Shown here one piece after another: positions 1 through 5,506 of a stretch of DNA of 6,745 nt. The stretch lies in assembly GCA_946477505.1 (NCBI GenBank), contig CAMKYP010000213.1, forward strand, positions 1 through 6,745. Reading direction: 5' to 3'. Made by a program: the position numbers and the translations under genes. The notes below the pieces were generated by a model. The model was given only the letters and a program-made list of their open reading frames with translations, searched no databases and was not told where the DNA came from. Source of the stretch: an uncultured Dechloromonas sp. (GTDB lineage Bacteria > Pseudomonadota > Gammaproteobacteria > Burkholderiales > Rhodocyclaceae). Within the stretch, counting starts at the first letter, position 1, and the number at the start of each line of letters is the position of its first letter.

Positions 1-294
1 GAAGGAAAAATCGCAACGGCTATCCGGCGTTATACGGCAGGCAGGAGGAAGTTGCCAGTGCTCGAACAACGTAGCCCCCCCACCGGCGCGATCGCAATGC
101 ACAGTGGCCGCCCCTGCTCCCGAGTATCAGCCAGCCGATCCGGGTCGCCAGCCGTCGGGCTCCGGCCCCGGCAGCACCTTGCGGCAGCTGAGCCTGCACG
201 ACGCGCCGGCTGAAATCTGCTTGTAAGGCCCGCTTAACCGTCCTGAAATACCGGGCACCTACGCTGTCCCCCTTTCAACCCGACAGCCCATGCC
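1..294 (+). other. Left flank and 5' leader, no assignable gene
   Basis: No recognisable gene. On the plus strand one frame is open from base 2 to a TAA at 224-226 (74 codons, ending in ...HDAPAEICL). Its second half uses mostly G/C-ending codons, so it could be the 3' end of a gene starting outside the window, but the residues match no family I know, and open frames of this length are common in GC-rich DNA. Bases 227-294 are the leader of the next gene. They contain a 6-bp inverted repeat (GCTGTC at 263-268, GACAGC at 282-287, 13-base spacer) just before the start codon. I see no convincing -35/-10 pair and no Pho-box-like direct repeat. I found no tRNA or rRNA. Confidence 0.3.
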
Positions 295-1659
295 ATGAAA
301 AGAAAACAGCTCACCCTGGCCATCCTGGCCTCATTCACCATGACCAGCGCAATGGCCGATCAGGCTTTTCCCGCCACCCTGGCCGGCCATGCCGTATTGC
401 CGGCCAAGACCTTCATCGCGCCACCGAAGGATGCGCCGGATAGCCTCAAGGTTTCCGGCAAGTACACCGGCCCGGAGAGCAAGCGGGTCGATGCGGTGGA
501 TAGCCTGCCGGGCAACTCCTATCTTTCCGACAAGGCCGTGCCGCGCCCGACCAATGTCTCGCTGCCGTTCAAGGGGCAGCCGGTGCAAGGCTTTTCGGGC
601 ATCCAGAGCAACGGCGACGGCAGCTTCTGGGTGCTGCAGGACAACGGCTACGGCGCCAGGAACAACAGCGCCGATGCCATGCTGATTTTCCACCGCGTCC
701 AGCCGGATTGGCACAAGGGTGGCGTCAAGCTGCAAAAAACCGCCTTCCTGCACGACCCGGACCGCAAGGTGCCTTTTCTGATCGTCAACGAAGGTACGAA
801 GCAGCGCTACCTGACCGGCGCCGATTTCGATATCGAGTCGATCCAGGTGATCGGCGATGCCGTGTGGTTCGGCGATGAACTCGGCCCCTACCTGATCAAG
901 ACCAATCACCACGGCAAGGTACTGGCCGTCTTCGAAACCAAGGTCGACGGCAAGACGCTGAAATCGCCCGATCATTTCTCGGTGACCACCCCGTCCACCT
1001 CCGGCACGTTCACCACGGTCGCCCGCCGTTCGCGGGGCTACGAGGGCATGGCCGCCTCGAAAGATGGCCAGTTCCTCTACCCGCTGCTCGAAGGCCCGCT
1101 GTGGAATGCCGACGACAAGAAGTGGGAGCAGAAGGATGGCCGCGAATACCTGCGCATCCTGGAATTCAGCGTCGCCAAGGGCGAATGGACCGGCCGCTCG
1201 TGGAAGTACCTGCTCGAGCAGAACGGCAACAACATCGGCGACTTCAACATGATCGACGCCGACACCGGCCTGATCATTGAGCGAGACAATGGCGAAGGCC
1301 TGCCCGAACACGCCTGCAACGGCCCGGCCCGCCCGGATTGCCAGAACGTGCCGGCGAAGTTCAAGCGCGTCTACAAGGTCAGCCTGAAGGACGCCGACAG
1401 CGAAGGCTTCGTCAGGAAGATCGGCCACATCGACCTGCTCGACATCGCCGATCCGAAGCACGTTGCCCGACGCGGCGGCAAGGACGGCAAATTCACCTTC
1501 CCCTTCGTCACCATCGAGGACGTGGATGTCGTCGATGCCGAGCATATCGTCGTCGCCAACGACAACAACCTGCCCTACTCGGCCGCTCGCCAGCCCAACC
1601 TGCAGGACGACAACGAATTCATCCTGCTGCACGTCCCCGAACTCCTGAAGGCCCGCTAA
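295..1659 (+). CDS. Exported phytase-like / esterase-like protein (PF13449 type)
   Basis: A 454-residue protein. Residues 1-21 form a Sec signal peptide: KRK n-region, hydrophobic core, and an AMA/DQ cleavage site, so the product is periplasmic or secreted. The mature part resembles the phytase-like family (PF13449), predicted beta-propellers often labelled 'esterase-like activity of phytase family protein'. Typical segments are GFSGIQ (99-104) followed by FWVLQDNGYG (111-120), the acidic WFGDELGPYL (191-200), YEGMA (249-253), ERDNGEG (329-335) and TIEDVDV (406-412). C341 and C349 could form a disulfide. Few family members have a tested activity, so phosphoester hydrolysis is only a family-level prediction. 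No Shine-Dalgarno sequence precedes the ATG, but no other in-frame start lies nearby upstream and the next Met (16) would destroy the signal peptide. A two-codon frame (ATG CCA TGA, 290-298) overlaps the start. The stop directly abuts the histidine phosphatase gene, implying co-transcription. Confidence 0.85.
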   Translation: MKRKQLTLAILASFTMTSAMADQAFPATLAGHAVLPAKTFIAPPKDAPDSLKVSGKYTGPESKRVDAVDSLPGNSYLSDKAVPRPTNVSLPFKGQPVQGFSGIQSNGDGSFWVLQDNGYGARNNSADAMLIFHRVQPDWHKGGVKLQKTAFLHDPDRKVPFLIVNEGTKQRYLTGADFDIESIQVIGDAVWFGDELGPYLIKTNHHGKVLAVFETKVDGKTLKSPDHFSVTTPSTSGTFTTVARRSRGYEGMAASKDGQFLYPLLEGPLWNADDKKWEQKDGREYLRILEFSVAKGEWTGRSWKYLLEQNGNNIGDFNMIDADTGLIIERDNGEGLPEHACNGPARPDCQNVPAKFKRVYKVSLKDADSEGFVRKIGHIDLLDIADPKHVARRGGKDGKFTFPFVTIEDVDVVDAEHIVVANDNNLPYSAARQPNLQDDNEFILLHVPELLKAR

Positions 1660-2349
1660 ATGAAGCTCAACGCCCAAACCTTCAAGCACCTCTGGCTGGT
1701 GCTGGCCCTCGCCGCAGGCAGCGCGCTGGCCGATACGCCGGTGCTCGACATCTACCTCGCCCGCCACGGCCAGACCGACTGGAACCTGGAAAAGCGCCTG
1801 CAAGGCGGCACCGACAACCCGCTCAACGAAACGGGTCGCCAGCAGGCCAAACAGCTCGGCGACAAGCTGGCCGGCGTGCCGATCACCGCCGTCTATAGCA
1901 GCGGCCTGGTGCGCGCCGAAGAAACCGCCGCGCTGGCCCTGCCCGCCGTCAAGGCGACGCCGCTGGCTGCGCTCTCCGAGCGCAGCTTCGGCAAGTTCGA
2001 AGGCATGTACGAGGACGGTCGCGATGCCGCGATGACCGCCGAGTTCAAGGCGCGCGGCAGCCAGCCGGACGACGGCCTGGACGGCGGTGAATCATTGAAC
2101 AGCCAGGCGCAGCGCGTCGCCAAGGCCATTGATCAGATTCGCAAAGCGCACGCCAAGGGCAACGTGCTGGTCGTCAGCCATGGCGGCGTCACGCCGCTGA
2201 TCCTCGGCCATCTGCTGAAATTGCCGGTGCCGGAGGCGGTCGCCCGCATCAAGCAATCGAACGACGAGGTCTATCTGGTGCGCGTGATCGGCCAGCAGCC
2301 GCCGCAAGTGTTCAAGCTGATCACCCGCGAAACGCTGGAGCAACTGTAA
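1660..2349 (+). CDS. Exported histidine phosphatase (phosphoglycerate mutase-like branch)
   Basis: A 229-residue protein. Residues 1-24 are a signal peptide (hydrophobic LWLVLALAAG, cleavage SALA/DT), so it should act in the periplasm, unlike the cytoplasmic phosphoglycerate mutases and CobC-type enzymes it resembles. The histidine phosphatase (PF00300) core is intact: LARHGQTDWN (33-42) with R35, the phospho-accepting H36 and N42; NETGRQQA (56-63) with R60; SSGLVRAEETA (80-90) with R85; the probable proton donor E107 in LSERSFGKFEG; and the second catalytic histidine H174 in VSHGG. Length is normal for the branch. The substrate is not readable from the sequence; small phosphoesters are likely. 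The ATG follows the upstream TAA with no gap, and AAGG in the last codons of the previous gene can serve as its ribosome site, suggesting translational coupling. I see no T-tailed terminator hairpin after the stop, 41 bases before the converging vgrG remnant. Confidence 0.9.
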   Translation: MKLNAQTFKHLWLVLALAAGSALADTPVLDIYLARHGQTDWNLEKRLQGGTDNPLNETGRQQAKQLGDKLAGVPITAVYSSGLVRAEETAALALPAVKATPLAALSERSFGKFEGMYEDGRDAAMTAEFKARGSQPDDGLDGGESLNSQAQRVAKAIDQIRKAHAKGNVLVVSHGGVTPLILGHLLKLPVPEAVARIKQSNDEVYLVRVIGQQPPQVFKLITRETLEQL

Positions 2350-2390
2350 GCAGCGGTTCAAGAGCAACAACCCGGCAGCGCTCAAACAAA

Positions 2391-2603
2391 TCAAGAGTGG
2401 CGGATGATGTCCGTGCTGTGTTCGAACCAGCAGAAGAGGCCTTCTTCGGCAAGCAGGCGCTTGAGGAAGGCGAGATCGCTTTCGCGGTATCGCACGGTCA
2501 TGCCGCGCTTGGGGTAGGCGGCGGGGTCAGCCAACTGCCAGCGCCAGGCAGGAACGAGCTTGCCTTGGTCTTTCCAGTTGGGGAGGAGTTCGTCGAACCG
2601 AAT
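2391..2603 (-). pseudogene. vgrG remnant (N-terminal gp27-like segment)
   Basis: Read on the minus strand, a 70-codon frame between two stops (TGA at 2606-2604 and TGA at 2393-2391) encodes FDELLPNWKDQG, then LVPAWRWQLADPAAYPKRG, then VRYRESDLAFLKRLLAEEGL and FCWFEHS. The run YRESDLAFLxRLLAEEGL...FEH is a hallmark of the N-terminal, phage gp27-like part of T6SS VgrG proteins. A full VgrG usually has 600-1000 residues, so only a small internal piece is left; homology ends at IIRHS-stop where VgrG would normally continue. No start codon or ribosome site precedes it; the only Met is internal. Its upstream edge coincides with the palindrome at 2602-2648. It has the same orientation as the T6SS cargo operon and lies just downstream of the effector gene, so it is probably the relic of a neighbouring or duplicated vgrG. 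Expression as a peptide is unlikely. Confidence 0.8.
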
Positions 2604-2648
2604 TCAGCGGCGGACCCAAAGCGGCACTTTGGGGAGGTCCGCTGGAAT
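2602..2648. repeat. Imperfect palindrome, REP-like candidate
   Basis: The core is a strong hairpin. GCGGACCCAAAG (2610-2621) pairs with CTTTGG (2627-2632) and GTCCGC (2637-2642), with a CGGCA loop and a GGAG bulge, giving 12 base pairs. Weaker pairing continues outwards (ATTCAGC on the left, GCTGGAAT on the right), so the whole element spans about 47 bases. Its size, symmetry and position between convergent gene blocks suggest a dispersed intergenic palindrome (REP/BIME class). No other copy lies in this window, so repetitiveness is inference. It has no T-tract on either side and is not a typical intrinsic terminator, though it could slow polymerase or protect the 3' end of the effector transcript. 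Confidence 0.55.
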
Positions 2649-2670
2649 GAGGGGTCATGAGGCTGCAGGG

Positions 2671-2686
2671 GCGATGCATCCATCGC
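2671..2686. repeat. Small perfect hairpin after the effector stop
   Basis: GCGATG (2671-2676) and CATCGC (2681-2686) form a 6-bp stem with a 4-base loop. On the minus strand the effector stop TGA is followed by a T-run and then this hairpin, the reverse of the intrinsic-terminator order. On the plus strand it is followed by A residues. It is a possible 3' stability element for the effector transcript, but this is weak evidence. Confidence 0.3.
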
Positions 2687-2692
2687 AAAAAA

Positions 2693-4084
2693 TCAACCCG
2701 CTGGCTGGACGACGGTTCGCAAATGGTAATAGTCCGCCGTGCTGGCATCCGTCTGCAAAGTGCCGCCCGTTGCCGAGAAATGCTCGAACGAGTCATGCAC
2801 GTAAGTTTCAAAAAAACCTTCGACGGGAGCCGGAATGGCCTCGCGCTTTGGGGGATTCTGGTTTTCTCCTCGCCCTTCCGGCGTTCGCGCCGAGAATTTC
2901 AGCAGGTGCCTCATGATCCGGAAGTCATCTTCCCGTGCCTTGTTACCCTTGAAACGCGCTTTTTTTTGTTCAACATCCTGCATGGCCAGACCCGAGTCGA
3001 TCCAGCGCCAGTATTGATTCATGTGCGCCTGGAAATGCTGCGACATGGCCCCCGACGGTTTCACGGCGGCGATATAGTCGTTCAGGGATTTCTGGACCAC
3101 AGAAGGGACATCGAACGAAGGTGCGTATCGAGTCCTCCACAAGAAATCATCTTTTTTCATCTCTCCTACCGACATCATCTTCAGTCCAGCGCCACGCGCT
3201 TCATCAAGCATCTGCAAGAGCGCAATCCGTGCCAGTTGATTCGAACGGCCTTGCTCGTCGGGTTCGTAACCGCCGCCAATGTCGGCGTGGACGCCGGGGT
3301 AAACCACGCAGCGATGATCACGGTCGACCTGGGTCAGCGGAAAGGCCGCGCGCAATTCATGGGCGGCGACGATATGCGTGCATTTCTCGACGAAGGCCGG
3401 CACCTTGGTCTTGATCAGTTCGGGCATCTTGTTGGTGCCGGCCCAGCCCACCGATTCGACGGTGTCAAAAATACCGAGAAACTTGACATTCAGTGGTACG
3501 CCATCATAAGTCAGTTTGTTGCCGGCCTTTTTGACCTTGCTGTGAGCTGCGAGCCAATGCAGGAAAGCCCGTGCTTCGGTGGCGCCACGTGAAAAACCGA
3601 AGACGGCAAGGTTGATTTCGTCGACCTTCCGAACCACGAGCCAATCCTCAATGGTTTTTATTAGGTCGAATGTCGCTTTTTCCAGGCGCTCGGTAATGCC
3701 ATCGGCAAAGCCCTTGCCCAAGTCCCTGTCGTCCGCTTCCTCATAGCCCTCGGTTTTTACGGTATGCACCCCACTACGGGTATACACCTTGGTTTCCTCG
3801 TAACGTTCCCGAAAACTGAAAGCCCGCCCCAAGCCCTCGTAGTAGAGCGGAATGATGCCCTCCTCAGGCTTGTTCTGATGCGCATCGTACAGAGCCGCAA
3901 CATTGGAGTGGCATTTCGGGAAATCCCGTTCACGGTGATTGCCGGTACCGTCAAAAAACATGGAAATCCACATCTTGAGGTGGCACACCGGGCAGGCCGC
4001 AGACGGGGTTGAGCGCGTTTTCTCCCGAGCACGTTTAACCATGTTCTCGACTGATTTAACTTTTGGCGTCAGCACGTCACCCAT
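2693..4084 (-). CDS. T6SS phospholipase effector, Tle1-like (DUF2235)
   Basis: A 463-residue alpha/beta-hydrolase of the DUF2235 (PF09994) family, which includes the Tle1 lipases that T6SS injects into the envelope of competitors to cleave membrane phospholipids. Visible landmarks: FFDGTGNH (43-50), the family's opening strand and Asp loop (usually ...GNN); the nucleophile elbow GFSRGA (163-168) with S165; FLGIFDTVESVG (202-213) with probable catalytic D207; and YPGVHADIGGGY (262-273) with probable catalytic H266. The C-terminal YVHDSFEHF (428-436) matches a segment common near the end of T6SS members. There is no signal peptide, as expected for T6SS cargo. A CPVC pair (31-34) precedes the domain. 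The protein is shorter than many Tle1 lipases, with little beyond the core. GGTGA (4095-4091) lies 6 bases before the ATG, and the start is one base after the stop of the lipoprotein gene. It is the last gene of a vgrG-adaptor-lipoprotein-effector operon. Family and T6SS link are firm; phospholipase specificity (A1 or A2) cannot be read. Confidence 0.88.
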   Translation of the reverse strand: MGDVLTPKVKSVENMVKRAREKTRSTPSAACPVCHLKMWISMFFDGTGNHRERDFPKCHSNVAALYDAHQNKPEEGIIPLYYEGLGRAFSFRERYEETKVYTRSGVHTVKTEGYEEADDRDLGKGFADGITERLEKATFDLIKTIEDWLVVRKVDEINLAVFGFSRGATEARAFLHWLAAHSKVKKAGNKLTYDGVPLNVKFLGIFDTVESVGWAGTNKMPELIKTKVPAFVEKCTHIVAAHELRAAFPLTQVDRDHRCVVYPGVHADIGGGYEPDEQGRSNQLARIALLQMLDEARGAGLKMMSVGEMKKDDFLWRTRYAPSFDVPSVVQKSLNDYIAAVKPSGAMSQHFQAHMNQYWRWIDSGLAMQDVEQKKARFKGNKAREDDFRIMRHLLKFSARTPEGRGENQNPPKREAIPAPVEGFFETYVHDSFEHFSATGGTLQTDASTADYYHLRTVVQPAG

Positions 4085-4085
4085 G

Positions 4086-4604
4086 TCACTTCACCCCATC
4101 CGTACGTTCCATTGGCCCTTCATTCATGGGGCCGGAATAGTTAATGACTTTTTTTATACCAAGTGCGCTTAACTGACTCTCAAGCAAATCTCGGCGCGGC
4201 CAAGTGTAGACAGAGCGTAGCTCCATCACCACCTTCCGCCCCGGCAAGATATGCACCACGCCGTAATGCGCCAGATCGGGCCACCATTTCTCGATTTGGG
4301 CGGTGATTTTGTAATCGCCTGATGAGGATTGAATTTCGACTTCGACCTCTTTCGCATTTTCAGGCAACTTGAAACAACACATGACACCGCCGCCTGAAAC
4401 ATCGCCCGGCACAACTTTGCTCATCGCCGTTCCTGCCGTTTTACCGTTGATTTTTACGGTCGCCAAACTGTCCTGCGAGTAGTTATAAACAATCCCGCTC
4501 AAACTGATTGTTGCCGGCTCCTTGGCACTGCACCCTGTCAGGCCCAGAGCTAGAAATCCCCCAAGAATGGCAGCTTTGCGCCACGAACAGATCCCTGTTG
4601 CCAT
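4086..4604 (-). CDS. DUF3304-type lipoprotein, probable immunity to the lipase
   Basis: A 172-residue protein with a lipoprotein signal peptide: hydrophobic AAILGGFLALG and lipobox LTGC, acylated C25. Serine at +2 predicts sorting to the outer membrane under the Lol rule, so it would sit in the periplasm. The mature part fits the DUF3304 pattern: an early YNYSQDSLATVKINGK strand pair (40-55), SGGGVMCC (70-77), the WWPD segment (107-110) and GVVHILPGRKVVMEL (115-129). DUF3304 lipoproteins are repeatedly found beside T6SS lipases and are regarded as candidate Tli-type immunity proteins. Here the gene sits 3 bases after the adaptor gene and 1 base before the lipase gene, and its product is placed where an injected phospholipase would act. 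A strong AAGGAG (4619-4614) lies 9 bases before the ATG. Immunity is inferred from context and localisation; an accessory role in effector handling is the alternative. Confidence 0.75.
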   Translation of the reverse strand: MATGICSWRKAAILGGFLALGLTGCSAKEPATISLSGIVYNYSQDSLATVKINGKTAGTAMSKVVPGDVSGGGVMCCFKLPENAKEVEVEIQSSSGDYKITAQIEKWWPDLAHYGVVHILPGRKVVMELRSVYTWPRRDLLESQLSALGIKKVINYSGPMNEGPMERTDGVK

Positions 4605-4607
4605 GAT

Positions 4608-5504
4608 CTACTGCTCCTTGTCTTTCAAACGTTCATCCCACTGGCTCCAGACATCTGGAGAAATCTCATCCAACACCGCACCGAATGAGGGTTTGTTTTT
4701 TGCCCGATAGCCCATGGCTTCGGCGAACGGCGCCTGTTTCTCGAAACCCGGAGGAAATTGCAAACTCAGTACGCAATACAACGCCAGGTCTTCACGTTGT
4801 TCAAGACCGAATGACTTGGCCGTGTCGATACGTTCCCGGATCAGGGTTTGCGCTTCGCATTCACTATAGGAGGCCAGCAGAAGGCTATCGGCATCATTGA
4901 CCTGCGCCATGGCAGCATGTACGAACAGGCGGTCTTCAAGAGTTTCCACCGTCTTCTGATCGAAGCGCAAGGTGCCGCTCTTTCGTTGCTTACCGGTCGC
5001 TGAAATCACATGCAGCCTGTTGCAGGCATCCAGCGCAGCCCAATGTGTCAATGGGCCAAGGCAAAGCCCCATCTCTTCCGGCTGGAGGGTCGGAAACAGC
5101 GCGGCAGTGACGTGGCTATCCTGATAGCGAAACAGTACAGCCGTTCGATTGTGAATCTCCACCTCGCGTATCGCTTGCAGATGCGCTGACAAGGTCGGGA
5201 AATCACAGTTCCCAAGCAAGAAACTGACTGATCGACTCGCCAATGCTAGTTGGGCGAGATTGGGTATTTCTTCACGGGGAAACTGAACCAGTCTCGGCCC
5301 CATGGAGGCAATGGTCGTGCCTTCGAGATCGACGTACAAATTGACGGCCGTACCCCACTGATGTTTATCAAGCGTCTGAATCTGCTCGACGCTTAATCGT
5401 TGAACATCGATCAGGGCGTATTGAGGGGTTTCCTCTTTTTGTGACAGCCAAGCGACCAATGTATCGACGGTTTGGCTCTCAATGCATTCGTAACGCCAAG
5501 CCAT
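4608..5504 (-). CDS. DUF4123 T6SS adaptor/chaperone (Tap/TEC)
   Basis: A 298-residue soluble protein with no signal peptide. The N-terminal half follows the DUF4123 pattern: YALIDVQRL (29-37), SMGPRLVQF (67-75), and RTAVLFRYQDSHVTAALFPTL (120-140), which parallels the family's 'FRFYDPRVL..LLP' segment. The C-terminal part (about 225-265) is helical and includes AKSFGLEQREDLALYCVLSL, then QFPPGFEKQAPF, a tail seen in many of these adaptors. DUF4123 proteins act in the cytoplasm, bind a cognate effector and load it on the C-terminal end of VgrG; they are not usually secreted. This fits the position here, two bases after the vgrG stop and directly upstream of the lipoprotein and lipase genes. 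The ATG at 5504 is the natural start; only a weak GGA-type ribosome site precedes it (TTGGATAAG), suggesting coupling to vgrG translation. Base composition is lower in GC than the vgrG body. Confidence 0.85.
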   Translation of the reverse strand: MAWRYECIESQTVDTLVAWLSQKEETPQYALIDVQRLSVEQIQTLDKHQWGTAVNLYVDLEGTTIASMGPRLVQFPREEIPNLAQLALASRSVSFLLGNCDFPTLSAHLQAIREVEIHNRTAVLFRYQDSHVTAALFPTLQPEEMGLCLGPLTHWAALDACNRLHVISATGKQRKSGTLRFDQKTVETLEDRLFVHAAMAQVNDADSLLLASYSECEAQTLIRERIDTAKSFGLEQREDLALYCVLSLQFPPGFEKQAPFAEAMGYRAKNKPSFGAVLDEISPDVWSQWDERLKDKEQ

Positions 5505-5506
5505 GA

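Noticed and set aside
331..1803. Long minus-strand open frame (490 codons) across the phytase-like gene
   Set aside because: It is antisense to a gene with a clear signal peptide and family motifs; the Val/Ala/Asp-rich composition is typical of a mirror frame in GC-rich DNA.
1338..1898. Plus-strand frame of 186 codons spanning both left-hand genes
   Set aside because: It is an Arg/Pro-rich out-of-frame shadow crossing a firmly supported stop/start junction.
2397..2660. Plus-strand frame of 87 codons between the two gene blocks
   Set aside because: It is the reverse of the vgrG remnant and runs through the palindrome; it has no recognisable domain.
2671..2692. Intrinsic terminator for the T6SS operon
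   Set aside because: The hairpin and T-run are present but in the wrong order for minus-strand transcription, and only A residues follow it on the plus strand.
2657..3592. Plus-strand open frame of 311 codons
   Set aside because: It lies opposite the lipase gene, whose catalytic motifs fix the real strand; its translation resembles no protein family.
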